NCBI RefSeq assembly: GCF_034190915.1 | Contig: NW_026947484.1 | Span: 82,593,982-82,657,981, forward strand | Direction of reading: 5' to 3' | DNA length: 64,000 nt | DNA from: Cavia porcellus | Taxonomy: Eukaryota > Chordata > Mammalia > Rodentia > Caviidae | Shown here: positions 37,191 through 50,588 of the stretch, one piece after another | Position numbering within the stretch: the stretch's first letter is position 1 | Layout of the letters: each line of letters starts with the position of its first letter | The notes under the pieces: model-generated | Databases searched by the model: none | What the model was told of the DNA's origin: nothing | Seen by the model: the letters and a program-made list of their open reading frames with translations, nothing else | Made by a program: the position numbers and the translations under genes

Positions 37191-38639
37191 GCTAAATAAC
37201 ACTGAGTTTAAATTTTTGCCCACACTTCTAATGCTTAGTGTCTAACTTCTCCTGATATTTATTTTCTGCACTTTAGCATGACAGTGAGCAGAGAAATCTT
37301 AAGAATACGGAGTCAATAAAACCAGGCAGATTCAGATATTGCTGTTTCACCCTGCAGTGTACAGCAGTGCCTTTCAAAGTGCTAGTTTTCAAATTAATTT
37401 AGTAGGTCAGGACTACATTTTAAAATTAATATGGAATAAAGAATAGCTTCCTATATGGTAATGGTAAGTATTAACCTGTGATACCTGTTTGTGTGTGTGC
37501 ATGTGTATGTGTGTATACTGTGTCATTATTTAAGTTGTTGAACATACAAAAAGGGTTTAAGAAATACTAACTTAGAGAATCAGTGCTTTTGAAAAATATG
37601 TTAATCTACATTACCAAGAAAGCCATCTTTGGAAGGAGGCATTATTCAGTTTTGATTTCAAGACTCACACCAGGAGAACATCTTGAGAACTGTTCTTTTG
37701 TGTACAGAAAATACAGTGCTTCAGTTAGAGGTATATATTATTTCCTATGTGTTAATCACAATGAACCTTTTCAGTTCAGCATAGGTCTGTGATATTGAAC
37801 AAATTGAAAATGTCCGTCCATAGGTTAAAATACTCAATGGACTTTGCTCACTTTGACAGAAAACCTAATGCTAAGGTATTAGGTAGCTGTAGCTCCAAGA
37901 GATTTCTGATCTCCCTTCAGTAATATCATAGTTAGAGAAGACCAACAAATGAAATGATTCCTCAGAATCTCAGGGAGATGTCAGCTACCTTAATTTACGT
38001 GTATCACACTGCTCATATTATGGAGATTTTCCACACTAGCCACTGCTTGGGTTCTCATCAAATGGATGGTGGCAATAATACCACTACTGTTACTCCCATC
38101 AGTAGCAGCCACAGCTAAGTTTCATGGGGTGTCCCTGGCCACTCCTTTATCTTATATCTCTATCCTCTTTAGCTTCCCACTCTGGTCAGCCTGTGGTGTT
38201 TCCTTGTGTATATGTAATATGTATGTGTGTATGTATGATATGGACACTGTTTCTTTGAGTTGAGGTGTAATTGTTCCTAATTATTAGAAATATGTCATAT
38301 ACAAAAAACACACATGAAAGAGCTATTAGGAGTCTTTCTGGCAAATAATAAAGCAGGAAAGAAAAATTAGTGTCTACTCAGAAAATAATAGATTGATTTA
38401 AGAATTAAATATATACACAGTCTTCTTTCTATCTTAATCTGCTTAGTTATTGACTTGGAATTTAATATGAACTATTTTCATGTATATGAGAATTATTTAC
38501 TAGTTCACCTTGAAATGTAAATAATTTACTCAGATTTTAATAACTTCTTTACAGGTCTGATTCTCCTTTTGAAACTAAGTAATATCTTATGTATTAATTT
38601 ATTTCTTGTGCTATCATTTTTCTTTGTTTTGTTTTTAGA

Positions 38640-38865
38640 CTTTCATTTAAAATGATTATTTTAAATTTGTTTTTAATTGATACAGAAAAACATAAAATAA
38701 TGCATATTAGTGGGGCACTATGTGATGTTTTGACATGTGCACATTGCATAATGTTTAGATTAGGGTAATTATATGTATATCTCCCTTCACACTTAACCAT
38801 GTCTTCATGATGAAATGTCCAGAATCTTTTCTTCTAAATTTTGAAATATACAGTACACTTTTGCG
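38640..38865 (-). mobile_element. Ancient L1 3' UTR (L1M-like)
   Basis: Contains tttttaattgatacagaaaa, ggcactatgtgatgttttga, tagggtaattatatgtatat and ctcttcta-like phrases, matching the reverse complement of old L1 3' UTRs (gatacatgt..., tagcatatccatcacc...). Decayed. Confidence 0.6.
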
Positions 38866-39146
38866 GTCACTGTTTGTCTGATGAATTTTCTTTTAAATTT
38901 TTAACACTGAGTCTCTTTTTCACATTAATGTGTAATAAGTTAATTCCCATGTTTAAATTTTAATTTTTAGTTAATTGGCTTTTAAAAAATCTAAGATTTA
39001 TATTTAGTCCATTAATTGTGAAGACTATCTTTGCATAGTGATTAAAAACCTTTCAATAGGAAGCAAATGAACAATACCATTTGTATTTTTTTTAAAAAAT
39101 TCCATTGAAACCCTTCTGTTCTGACCACCACTTCTCCTGTTAATAG

Positions 39147-39382
39147 CTTCCCGGGATCTAGGTCTCACCCTAAGAGGCCTAAGGCTGAGGAGGATGAAGA
39201 AGTGTCAGTTGATGTTGATGGGGTAGAGGTTCCAAACCCTCACCCTGGCCTAGGGGACCTCTTGCTCAGCAAACAGCCAGAAAAAGCAGCAAAGCTGGGG
39301 ATCACAGAAGCACTTCCCAGAGAGGCTGCTCCTAGCACAGCACAGGTGCATCCAAATTTATTGGCTAAGATCACACTCTCAG
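39147..39382 (+). CDS. KDM4C: KDM4C exon: acidic linker, part 1
   Basis: Second visible coding exon, 236 nt. It begins after TTAATAG; its first base completes a Ser codon begun in the previous exon, and its last base starts a Gly codon completed in the next. The translation carries KRPKAEEDEEVS and DVDGVEVPNP, matching the nuclear, low-complexity linker of KDM4C between the JmjC core and the PHD fingers. The basic KRPK next to an acidic run is conserved in human KDM4C. The rest (ending in KITLSG) is clearly diverged from the human linker but keeps length and phase. Donor is GTGAGA. No folded domain is expected in this part. Confidence 0.93.
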
Positions 39383-40779
39383 GTGAGAAAAATCTCTGAT
39401 TATGTTTCACATATAAGTGGTAGTAATTGGTTGATAATCTGATGCCTTAAATCAGTGTTCACTAGGATAGCTATCTTACTAAGCCCTCCAGCTTATCTGA
39501 GTAACTATCTAAAGTTATAGGTTGATTCAACCACCGAAAGCCTAGGGAATGTTATGTGTCAGGGGCACCGCTGCTATGTGTAGGAATTGTGAGACAAATA
39601 GCCAGCAGCATCTATTTGGTTTAATAAAGGAGAAGATTCTAAAATGAAATTTTTTCTAGTGCAACTCAATTTACAATATACAATACATTTTTGGAAAGCT
39701 TTTCTTGAGTTCACATGAAGCAGAGAAAACCAATTATAGATAATTCTTTTGCAGAGTCTCAGCTTTCAACTTAATTTTTAGAGGAAAATAATGATTAAAG
39801 TTTTAAAAAGCACAACAAAAATATAAAGTCTGTCTAGTGAAATAGTATGTATATCCTTTTAACTGTTCCTCTATACTAAAGCACTCACCTAAACATCTCT
39901 ACTTTCCTTTTCTCCCTTTTTATAGTATATTTCCTCTGAAACTGCACTAATGCTTTGCCTCTTTAATGTCTGTTGGAGTTTTTGTCCTTTTAATAATTGA
40001 GCTCCTTGGTAATTCCCATTGTCTTCTTGCAGCTCTCATCCTGTAAATCCTATAGTTGTGGCATTACTCTGAATCCCACCCTTCTGTGTCCTCTGCAATT
40101 GATGCACCCCATTTTTTGCTTGAACTATTGCAAAAGGTGCTTCCTTCCTGCTTTGCCAATATCCACTGTCATCACTCCTACTGCCTGCTCCCTGTATGGC
40201 AGTCATTGTGATCCTTTAAAAAGAGATCTCGGGTCTTGTCTGTACCACCTTGGATACAGAATTCAAGACAGCATCCTTATGTAGTCCAAACTAAACTGCT
40301 CCTTAGTTCCTTCTTCTTACCTTTGCACTGGAAATATCTACTTAGTGGAGTTTAACCTATAGACATTGTTTAAATGACTTCATACCAAAGGGGAGAACAA
40401 GGCAAATATTACAATTTATTTTGAAAAGTAGCTTGATAGAGAAGACCACTAGTGGGTCTACCAAGGAAAGATCCACATACATAGGCCAGGTTTCATGGCT
40501 TAGGTAAGATCTGATTTGCATTGTGAAGAATAAATAGAAGAAAGCAAGGTCTAGAAGAAGGTAGGGAAGGGAATTACAATAAATGCAAAGAAATCAGTCC
40601 TGCAGCGCATGTGGGCATTTCTTTATCATCCTTATGCTTTCTTCTACACATTAGGTTTAATTCAGCCACTTTGTTAATTGCTTGAGGACTTAGGCTGTGG
40701 TGCATAATTTTATTAGCTTTGTTCTTTTGCACTTTGATCTTCACATTTTGACCTAGAAGAAAAACTTAAGTAGAACTCT

Positions 40780-40873
40780 GTTTTGTTGTTGTTGTTTCTT
40801 TGGTTCCAGGGATCGAACTCACAGGCTCATGCTTGCCAGACAAGCACTTAAGCTGCTGAGCTAAATCCCCGGC
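40780..40873 (-). mobile_element. ID-like SINE
   Basis: Plus strand: ggttccagggatcgaactca, ...gcttgccagacaagcactta, agctgctgagctaaatcccc. A 15-bp duplication with two mismatches, cttaagtagaactct / cttaactagaattct, lies at 40765-40779 and 40874-40888. Confidence 0.82.
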
Positions 40874-41307
40874 CTTAACTAGAATTCTTGACTGGCCTCA
40901 ACATCAGATTTAGGGCAGAATTAGTGTTTGTGTGTGCACGTACACAAGTGTGAGTGTGTGTGTATGTGTGTCTAAGGGAGACAATTGAATAGATATGTCA
41001 AGGGGAGAGAAGTGTTTCTCTTTTTTTTTCTTTCTTTTCTTTCTTTTTTTTTTTTTTTTAAGAAAAGTGCTTTGTAATCTCTGGTTATATGTTCACAGTC
41101 AATGGCATAGTGTCAATGTAGATTAATATAGAAAATAATTTTTTATTGGCTCTGTATGACTTTAGCTGGTATTTTTCATCAGTTGCAGCTCTTAGCATGA
41201 TGTATTAAAATATAGTTATTTTTAGATAGGTTTAAAATTGTTATTGTTCTGATAATTATTATAATTTATCCTACCTTTTGGTATTGGTCTATAGCAGAAC
41301 ATTCATT

Positions 41308-41445
41308 CATTCATTGAGACACAGACTTGCTGTGTACGTAAGGCTGGTTTTGAACTCACTGTGTAGCCCAGGCTGGCTTACACTTTTGGCGAGGTTCCTG
41401 ACTCAGCCTTAGGAGCACAGGTATGTACCACTGTACCCAGGACAA
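41308..41445 (-). mobile_element. B1-like SINE
   Basis: gagacacagacttgctgtgt, gttttgaactcactgtgtag, cccaggctggctt, aggagcacaggtatgtacca: reverse complement of a B1 with a duplicated inner part. Confidence 0.72.
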
Positions 41446-41662
41446 CTTCTTAAATTCTTCTTTTGTCAGTAGGTAATTTCTTCTGCTGAAGTTGCCTTAA
41501 CAACTATGAAAGTAGCATGATGCTTTGATGACATTTCATACTTACATCTGTGAATATTGAGAAAGTTGGAAGAAATGAAATCAGTTGGGAATAGTTTCAA
41601 CAATTCTATTAGGTAGTAACCTAATGCAAGATTTATTAATAGCCTTTTACTTTACTCCTCAG

Positions 41663-41982
41663 GCAGCAGCTGCTTAAGTACATCTATTATGGAGGAAATG
41701 AAAACTGAAGGTGATAAAGCCTATGGCATCCCTACACCATCCACAGCCGCTGAGGCTGATGATTCCATAGCATTACCAGGTGGCCGCTTGCAGGTCCAGG
41801 AGCCAGACCCATCTAAGCTTCCATGGCCAAAGTCACCTGAATCGTGCTCCTCAGTGGCAGAGAGTAATGGCTTGGTTACAGAGGAAGAAGAAAGTGATGT
41901 GGAGGGCCATGGGAGCGGCCTTGAACCTGGAGAAATCTCAGCAGTCCTCAGTGAAGAGAGAAATGGCTTCAAAGTCCCCAGT
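41663..41982 (+). CDS. KDM4C: KDM4C exon: acidic/Ser-rich linker, part 2
   Basis: Third visible coding exon, 320 nt. It begins after TTACTCCTCAG, where two bases complete the Gly codon, and ends in phase 0 before donor GTATGT. The translation contains [27 protein letters not shown] and LEPGEI, closely matching the human KDM4C linker. The section between DDSIALPGG and the WPKSPES block is poorly conserved, as expected for a disordered region. The frame stays open past the donor to 42036, but those codons are intronic. An antisense open frame over 41721-42026 is a shadow of this exon. Confidence 0.96.
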
Positions 41983-43729
41983 GTATGTGGCAATTGTATT
42001 TTAGTAAAATATGTCACAGTACTCATTTTATGGTGAGAACTCTTTCTGAAAGAGGCAAGCTAAGCACTGAAATCTTGCTTTAGGGCAGAAATAAATAACA
42101 TTTTACATTTGTTGGGTGTGGTCATATTTCCTTCAGTGTTTCTGAGAGATAACTTTGTATCTAGCTCTAGCTCACAATATGTTAATTCAGAGCATAGGAA
42201 TTTTGGTCACATGTTCAAGTTTAGTTTTCTCTTTTTATATTTTTTTAAAAATTAATATCTTTAATAGGTGGTAATTGCACATTAAAATGGTTTTATGAGA
42301 AATAATTTGTAGAGATCTTGTGCAGCCTTTATCTGATTTTCCCCAATATTGCTGTTTGAGAAAACTATAGTATGGTGTCATAATCATATTAACATTGATA
42401 CAGTCAAATACAGAAGGTTCCGTCACAGTATTAACTAGGCTGGAATGAATCATGCTGGCCTCTGGCTTTCTGCTTTCCATGTACTCTGTTTTAGGAGTCC
42501 ATCAGTCCCTTTTTTCTCTTACTTTTTACCACTGGACTCTAATACCAGCATGACCATTCTGGTCTTGCACACTCACAGGCCTTTTGTCTTAGAAAAGGCA
42601 GGACCACTCTAGATTTCCAGGTTCCACATGCTAGCTGTTTGGATAGTGTCTCCTTGTTTCACTGGCCTTGTTCAGTGTTACTATTAACATGCATTCTGCA
42701 TAAATGGTCCCTGATACTGTACAATTGGGAGCTGGGTGAGCAAGGACTGTGTGTCAGCATTTAGAACCTCTTTAGCCCAGGAGCCTGACTAGGTTAGTAA
42801 AGAAGGTGAGTAAGGAGAGCCTAAGTTGATATAGCTGGCAATCTAGCTGGTTGCTGAATAGACCTGCCTCTTTACTGTTCTTCATCATTTAAACTTACTA
42901 TAGGTCAACTGTATCTTTGGTAGCAAAGCAGATTATGAAAGAACAGTAACTGAATACCTTGATCCTTAGTGGTCTGCAAATCTGAAATAAAATTAGTGTT
43001 CTGATTTGACTCAGTATAATTTTTCATTTTACATAGGGGTTGTGTATTCCACTGAGTTATGCAAAACAAGTTTCTCAAAAATCACATTAAAAATGAAAAA
43101 TGGCCTAATTTATTTGAAAAGGTAGCTAAGCGAAGTTTAGAAATACCATTGCCTATTTGTAACACAAATGATATTAAGATGAGAGCAATGTATCATTAAA
43201 AATGAACATTTTTGATTTCTACTTTTGTCCTTTGTATGTATTACCAAAATAATGATTCACTTTTTAATGGAAGTGTCTATCCTTAGCTTGGCAGGATTTC
43301 CTTCTCTGTGAGGATAGAAACCAAAATCATTTACCAGATGATCACATTGGAACAGCATAGAGATGACTTACTGTCACAGTCCTTAATAGTTTTATATGTA
43401 TGCAATTCTAAACTGAGACTAGCTTCAAAGGAGTTTTGAAAACTTGCTAATTAGTAAGCTTACTGCAGGTTTAGTAAGTGTACCCTGCACTGCAGTTAAT
43501 ATTTTAAGATAAAGTGGAAGGAGAGCTAATTGTCTCCTTTATAAAATTACTAATGCAATGTTTTCCTGTTTTGTTTGTTTACTTTGTTTCTTAAAAACTA
43601 ATTCCATAAGATCTACATAAGCACTGATTTGTTCATAAGTTATCATTATGATAATTATTTATGATATTTATGGTGTTCTTTTAAAACATGTTTTTATTTA
43701 TGTGAGTTCATGTTTTCTTTTATAACCAG
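41983..43729 (+). other. KDM4C: KDM4C intron, 1.7 kb
   Basis: Intron with donor GTATGT and acceptor TTTTATAACCAG. No repeat or other feature is recognisable apart from generic AT-rich sequence. This is one of the few repeat-poor stretches of the window. Confidence 0.85.
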
Positions 43730-43838
43730 ATAATAGAGGGAGAGACCAAAACTTCTAAGAGTTGGCGCCATCCACTGAGTAAGCCTCCAGCCAGATCCCC
43801 GATGACTCTGGTGAAGCAGCAGGCAGCAAGTGATGAAG
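43730..43838 (+). CDS. KDM4C: KDM4C exon: basic/proline-rich linker, part 3
   Basis: Fourth visible coding exon, 109 nt, phase 0 to 1, between acceptor TTTTATAACCAG and donor GTGAGC. The translation includes [20 protein letters not shown] and then [13 protein letters not shown], almost identical to human KDM4C and related to the KDM4A block RRQPLSKLPRHHP. Such conservation in a linker suggests a docking or regulatory segment, but its exact function is not shown by the sequence. The last base begins the Glu codon completed at 63895, across a 20-kb intron. Confidence 0.96.
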
Positions 43839-44179
43839 GTGAGCCTGTGACATGTTTCAGGAGGTTTTTCAGTAGATGTTTCTTGTAACAAACTGTTAGA
43901 AAAGTGGCTTAGATATTGCCTCAGAAAAGTCAGGACCACAGCAAGTCTATAACATGTTAATTCCATGAATTGATAGCTTCAGAGAAATGTTGTACCCTTG
44001 GAAAAACCTCAAGCAATGTCAGAAAGGACCAATTTTATGATACGAAACAGTGTTTTATTAATAATACTGTTAGATTGTATAAAAGAAATCCATATTCCTA
44101 AAACTCAAATTTCTCTCCCTACAAATTATTAGTTATGATCAACTAACAGTATTATTTGGTATAGAGTCAAATTTAAATT

Positions 44180-44215
44180 TGACACTTATGCCACTGAACT
44201 AAATCCCCAGCCCCG
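44180..44215 (-). mobile_element. ID-like SINE, 5' head fragment
   Basis: Only the head remains: gacacttatgccactgaact, aaatccccagcccc on the plus strand. The tail half, including the GGTACC region, is absent. Confidence 0.65.
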
Positions 44216-45454
44216 AGTTTTTTTTTTTAAACCTACTTTATTTCATTTAGAACAGTTTTCTTCTTAGTGTCACTATAATTAAAAGATAAACTTGTATAAA
44301 GTAATGGATACTTAAGTACAATACACATGAGTTTTGGTTATGCTTCTTTTTCTTAATTTGACTTAAGCATGGCTTCTTCAGAGGCAACAGGTCACACAGA
44401 CACATAAGTAAGCTGCTTTCTCCTATATATTTTCCTCCGAAGCTTATTTTGATATGGGCCATAGTAAATTGGCTGAGTTCCTCCTTGGAAAGCAGTTCTG
44501 CTATCAGACTGTAAAGTTTGCAAAATTTATAAATGGGTTGGGATATTAAGACAAAGTTGTCTCAAAGGTTTGAAGTGAAATATTTTGCTGAAACATTGAT
44601 GATTATAGCTTTTGCAATAGTTTCATTTTTTTCTTGTAATATGTTTAGTATTCCTGGCAACCTTTGAGGATTTTTGAGAATTGAATAGAAAAATCAGGGC
44701 ATCTTTTTCTGATGGCTGACGATTTTTACAATGGCTGAGTATTTTGTAGTCTGGAGTAAATTATTTACATTGTTTGGCACTTGAATGTTACTTCAGTCTT
44801 TTGCCTCTGTGTCCAAGTTGCTTGTGCAATAGGAGTTGAAGGGACATTGTTATTAGAAGGAGATAAGTAGTATTTTGATGTTCACTGAAAGCACACAGCA
44901 CCCAATCCAGTTGCATTTAGGGTGCTCTACATACTTAATGCGTTTTGCATTTCTCATAAATGGGGACCTAACAGTGTTAGAGCTTCTGAGGAATGGTATC
45001 TTTAAACTTGTCAATGTCCCCTATTGGTTAATGAGCTGGAATTTTTGCAACAGAAAGGCTTCAAAGGGGAAAGTAACCCTGTTAGAGCATCTTTTGTTTT
45101 TCCTTTAGGACAGAGGAGTAGCTCTTTGATATACAAATGTCCTAAAACTAGAAATAAATGTGATTAGTGACAGACCCCATAGTTACAAGATTATCTAGGA
45201 TTTCTTGACTCTGCTTTTTTCTTTCCTGGAAAATGATTTCTTAATGTTGAGCAGCAAAATACAAGGATTAGTGGTAGTGGAAAGCAGAAGTTACGTGAAA
45301 AATGATGATTAGAATATAAAACATCTTTTCATAAAAACCTCTATTTACATTTTTCATTTTCAGCAAAAGATACTCTTAAATACATACTACGTTTATTATT
45401 TAAAATTTAAAAAATACCATGTCGCTGCTTTTCTTTTTTTCTTTTCCTTTTAAA

Positions 45455-45605
45455 GATTTTTTTAGTTTTGAGGTTTTATTGAGACTGTTTTGCTATGTAT
45501 TTCGGTTTGGCTTTAAATTGATTTTGGAGCCCAGGTTGACTTCAAACTCACTGTGATCCTCTCAAGTGCTAGGATTAGAGGCATGCGCCACCGTGCCCAG
45601 TTCTG
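45455..45605 (-). mobile_element. B1-like SINE
   Basis: gagactgttttgctatgtat, gcccaggttgacttcaaact, caagtgctaggattagaggc, atgcgccaccgtgcccag. Confidence 0.72.
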
Positions 45606-48600
45606 GTTTTCTTTTAACTGAAATGCTTTTCAGTTTCATTTTTCCTAAGTTTATGTAGCCGGGCAAGATAATCCTGAAGCATAGATTAAAACTGTATTTT
45701 ATTTTACTGTATATTAATCTGTCTGTACAAGTAAATTCAAATAGACCTGAAAGCAAAGCTGCATGACAGCTGCATGCTTCGTGTTCTTGAAGCATTTAGG
45801 CCTGGTGCTTGTCCGTCTGTTGTCCTGTGTTGGTATCAAGGGCATCTCTACTCAGCGTAGGTTGAGCATAGGGAAGAAACAAGTATATATGGGCTGGATC
45901 TAAGATCAGCACTTCTGGATTCAGAAGGTACCTGAAGTGACAAGAGAAACCACAGGGGGACCAACAGCTCAGAAATCTGTAGTAGTGTTTCTTTTTTTTT
46001 GTTGCTTGATGAGGTTGTCTGCTAAGGGCTGTCACATAGGTTAAGTGCTTCATTTCTTAGTATAGCGTTGAGGCCATTCATAATACAGTAATGGCTTTAC
46101 TCTGTAGCTTTATTTTTCTTGTTCTCCTTCATGAATCCTCCTTTCCTTCACTTTCAGCAGCTTTTTTTTGCATACTGTCTGTCATTTTTTTCCCCTGCTT
46201 GTATTTCCCTAATCTATTGTTTTATCTATGATAACCCTTCCCCCCTGGGAACCATTTTCAAACACTTCTCAACTCTTGTCATCTACCTCTACTGCCCATT
46301 TATTACTCCATATGTCTGCTGTCTGGTGCCACTCATCACTTTTATTCTACCTTGTTGATGTGTCTTTCTCCTATTCTCACTCCTCTCCTTTGCCTCCCTT
46401 CCCAGCCCTTGACTGTGTACTTCTTGCTCTAATCCCTGTGGCTTCATTTAATTTTTGCATCCCAAAGCAGGGAAACCCTGGCTAGGTTGATCATTACACC
46501 GTGAAATCAGCCATTAAGGAAAACTCTGTTAATTCAATACATTATACACTATCAAATACAAACAAAAATATAAGAAAGATATAAATTCTTGTCCAGGAAA
46601 TATTCTGTAAATTTTTACTTTCGTTGAAAAAATACCCTATATTAAACAACTATGGAAATGTGAACAGTTGTGTTTGTATTTAATGAGAGTCTTTTCAGTT
46701 TTGTATCTTGACACAGTTAGGACTTTCTTTACTACTGTGCTAAACCCTAGAACTTTCTATAGTTTAGCCATTGCTTTAGAGTGCTGAGGCCCTTCCCAGG
46801 TAATGTCCACTTGGGACAAGAAATGACAGAATTACCAATGAACTTCTAGTTACAAAACAGCCAAAAATGATAGATAAAATTAAACAAAAACACCTTTATG
46901 TATCAGTGTGGAGGCGAAAAAACATTAAAACAGTATCTCTGTGTATATGTAATTGAATAATATACTCCACCAACACATTAGCCTTGTATTTCATACTTAA
47001 ATGCATGTGTACAGAGAAGGGATTGTAGGAGCACCTGCTACACAGAGATGTCATGGGGATTAAGAGACCAAATATGGGTGAAGCACTCTAGACACTGTGC
47101 TTATGAATATTTGCTGTTGTGTTGATATGATAGTGTGGAACTAAAGGAGGAGAACTGCTGAACTCAAGACATGAAGGGTACCTAGAGGGGATTCATAGAG
47201 AAGTACCTTCCAGATCAGTCAGGGAGAGCTCATGGTGTGGTTATTCTGTGTAATTTGTTGAGAACTGAATGGAGGAAGGGCAATCAAAACCAAGTCTCTA
47301 TGATCCTGTGACTCAAAACATTCTACACAATGTTCGACTCTGAGCAGCTTACACCCTGACTTCAGGGCACCGTTGGGAAAATGCAAAAATAACCAAAACT
47401 GACCATAAGCAAAGGTGGGGACCAATGAGTCTTCCTGTTTAGACTTTATAAAGCCTTCAGTGGGAGCATTTTACCCTAAGAATGCCTAGGCTTTGGGCTA
47501 TGCTCAGATGTATACCTCTTGTTTCATGCTAGAAGTGTGTCCTGGCTGTTAATGCCTCTAGGACATCTACCAGATTTGTAGCTGGAATGGAACTCTGGTT
47601 CACTAACAATCAGTAAAACTCTGGAATTGTGATTTTCTGCCTTGTTGGGTTTTGACACTGGAGCAGTCTCTGTTTTGCTTCATTTTTCTGCTGTATAAAA
47701 TGTAAGAAATTTTTCCTGAATGATCAGAGTTTGTAACACATAGTTTATCCATGGGTTTTGGGAAATTTGAATGTCCTGAAATAGTTTGTGGTAATATGTT
47801 GTAAGGTACTTTTAAAAGAGCTAATTATCATTGGATCACATTTTTATTTATAACTCTCAGCTTTAATTCATAATTTGTAGAATAATTAACAGAGAAAGAG
47901 TGAAAGATGCAGTTATTTATATAAACTGTGTTTATGCATGTGCAGAGGTGACCTCATCTTACATATAGGATTGAATCTTAGCAACATTCAGAATGATGCC
48001 CTGGTTATTAGAGTAGTTTTGATTCCTCTTATCTGAGTTGTCTGAATAACTTATTCTCAGTCATCACTTCTGCAAGTGTGGTGCTATAATGAGCTGTTAT
48101 GCATTTCTTTGAAATTAAAGATAGCTTAGTCCTCATCCCTATCTCTGTAATATCTGTGTCCCTAGACGATTACATTAAGCGTATATTTCAGGCAATGTTA
48201 CAGTAATTTATTTTTTGGAATATGTCTGTATTAATATTGTAATTCACTTAGAAATGGATTAAATATTTGAATACAGAGATGAAAAATATGAAAATTGCTC
48301 CTTCAGTTAGAGTTCATTCTTGATTTGACCTAGGCTTTCAGTGTTAGAGAATAAACTGTACATATTTAAGTACATGTTACTAAGTAAAATCTCAGAAATC
48401 CAATCTGACTAAATTTTATTACTTCCCCAAATAGTTTTTCTTGTTTTATATTTTTTCTCTTAAAGTCATGTTGATAATTGGATTGACTACTAAACTGGAC
48501 ACTCAAGCTGATATTTTATTTATCACTTAGGTTTGTAATTATAGTTGAGTTTTTGTTTGTTTGTTTGTTTGGGTTGATTTCCTATTGCATTGACTTTAAC

Positions 48601-48620
48601 TATCGTATAGGGCAAAAACT

Positions 48621-48641
48621 GAAAAAAAAAAAAAAAAAAAC
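48621..48641 (+). repeat. Poly-A tract
   Basis: About 20 A's after gggcaaaaactg. It could be the tail of an unrecognised retroposon; no clear body lies upstream. Confidence 0.7.
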
Positions 48642-48984
48642 CACCTTGTTCTTATACTAGTGACTTGGTAAGGTTTTGGTTGAATTAGAAAGAAAAGTGC
48701 TAACTTTATAATTTATTTTCCATGGCTGATTTCTGTGTTTTTCACGCACATCTCAAAACTTTTCTAACCAGTGACTGGCATGAAATCTTTTGATCAGGTG
48801 TTTGAATATGCTGAAAGATGGGATTGTAAGATGATATTTAAGACTTTGATTCTTTGACTGCATGTATATTTTGTTATGTTAACAATCTTCTAGCAAACAT
48901 CTATTTTCATTGTCCCTGTTTGAGATTGTAGCTTTGGAGACATGTTCCTAGTATGAGACATGTATATTTGTTTGCTTGACATCT

Positions 48985-49445
48985 TTTTTTTAAATTAATG
49001 CATATTGGCTGTATACTTACTGGGTTTCATTTTGGTAGATTTGTACATGCACATAGCATATTGATATTTTTTAGCCCCTTTCCTTTTTCTTGCCCTCTCC
49101 CCTAGCTTCACATTTTTTGGGGGTAGGAATTTATTGCATATATTTGATCATATTCCCCAGTGGGATGAACCTCCCTTGTATCCCTTACTCTGCCCCTTTG
49201 GTTTTCTCTTGTCTAATAATGCTCTTCCTTCCACTTTTGTGTCATCTTTTTTAGAGTTTACTTACTAGGGGGGACATTATACTTGTCTTTTTCAGTCTGG
49301 CTTATTTCACTCAAATGATGATCTCCAGATCAATTCATTTTCCTGCATATGACAAAAATTCATTCATTATGGTGAATACTCCATTGTGTATATATATTAT
49401 ATTTTGTTAATCCATTCATCTGTTGATGAATCTTGAAGGTATGTC
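48985..49445 (-). mobile_element. L1 3' end (L1MA-like)
   Basis: The plus strand has ttatttcactcaaatgatga, tccagatcaattcattttcc, ggtgaatactccattgtgta and tccattcatctgttgatgaa. This is the reverse complement of a well-known mammalian L1 3' UTR. No ORF2 sequence remains. Confidence 0.75.
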
Positions 49446-49555
49446 CTTTGGAATGATTTTTTAAAAGTATATGTTGAATCAGTTTAAAAATGTCCTTTTA
49501 AAATGTCTTCGACATCTGTATCACTGATATGTAATAACAAAGAATAACATTAACA

Positions 49556-49640
49556 AAGCTGAGAGGTGTAGCTCAGGGATACAGTGAATGCTTAGTGTAT
49601 TGGAAGCTGGGGTTTTAACCCCAAAGATCTGTCCATCCAT
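49556..49640 (+). mobile_element. tRNA-derived SINE, decayed
   Basis: gctgagaggtgtagctcagg, gatacagtgaatgcttagtg, then ggggttttaaccccaaagat. It keeps the tRNA-like order but is too diverged to be a tRNA gene. Confidence 0.6.
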
Positions 49641-50588
49641 TTAATTTAAATACCTTAATTGTGTCACAGTAGCAATCTCCATTATTTATTATTGCATTAC
49701 TATATTGGAAAGCTGTAATGTAGAACTTAGTTTTTCTTCAGTGTCATCAATTCATATAAAGTTATATCTAAAATGTAATTTTTTTCTTTTGTAATTTCAA
49801 ATAGACCTTTGTAACGTTTTGAAAATCAATTTAGTTATATCCCTGAAATATTGTTTTCATATGTATTCAATACAGGAATGTTAGAGCTTAGAATTATTAA
49901 AATCTTTTTATCTTAAAAAAATTGTAGTGGCCCATTTCTTCTTTCATCTTCACTCTTCCCCTTGCTCCTCTTTTCCTCCAAGATGTTTGAAACCATATGT
50001 AATGCCTCCCATGGCAGAGATTTTGCTCAGGTACCTGAAATAACAGATGCTGCTGTGCTCTTCACAACAGAGAATGGTGCTGTACCAGCCACAGCACACC
50101 ACTGGAGCTTAGTCCCGAGCAGCAGTCATTGTGGTGACTGGCAAATGGAGTTTGTACTGCAGTACAGTTGCTGGCTTTTGCCATCTGCCAGGTTTCATTA
50201 GTACTTCCTGGCATCAGGCTGTCCACACTTAGCCCAAACATTTTTCTTTAGAGAAATCCATTTATATTTAGTTAACAAACTTTGTTCAAAGAGAGCACAC
50301 AGAATGTGTGAATTTATCGTTGTTAAGGTAGGGTTTCCCTCAGTTCAGATACCCTTAATATTATTCTGGCTATAGTGTTTGAGGTTGGATATTTTAATAA
50401 CAGCACAAATTCCTTTTTTATTTTTAATAGATTGGTGTCATTCTGTATATAGTTTTATTTTCTGGTTTTTCACCTGTTACTATAATGACTTTTATGTTGT
50501 ATTCATATTATATTTCATTATTCTTTGAATGCAGCCTTCTAATGCCTCTTAATATGGTCATGGTTAAATTTATTTGCATATTTTGTTT

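Larger units (their letters stand above)
36052..39146 (+). other. KDM4C: KDM4C intron, 3.1 kb
   Basis: Intron with donor GTAACG and acceptor TTAATAG. It holds a B1-like SINE near 36.33-36.44 kb, an old LINE-like 3' segment near 36.85-37.2 kb, and an L1M-type 3' end near 38.64-38.86 kb. The stretch 37200-38600 is AT-rich, with a short GT-rich run near 37.49-37.52 kb, and holds nothing else I can name. Confidence 0.85.
39383..41662 (+). other. KDM4C: KDM4C intron, 2.3 kb
   Basis: Intron with donor GTGAGA and acceptor TTACTCCTCAG. It holds an ID-like SINE (40780-40873), a GT-rich run near 40.92-40.97 kb, a CT/T-rich run at 41.02-41.06 kb and a B1-like SINE near 41.31-41.44 kb. The stretch 40000-40240 is C/T-rich, lies in a 95-codon open frame, and reads like an old decayed interspersed repeat that I cannot name. 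Confidence 0.85.

Noticed and set aside
41721..42026. 101-codon antisense frame over the third KDM4C exon
   Set aside because: It is the complement of a well-supported coding exon and has no homology of its own.
41983..42036. Continuation of the 41663 exon to the in-frame stop
   Set aside because: The GTATGT donor and the phase-compatible next exon at 43730 match the known protein. A retained-intron isoform cannot be excluded.
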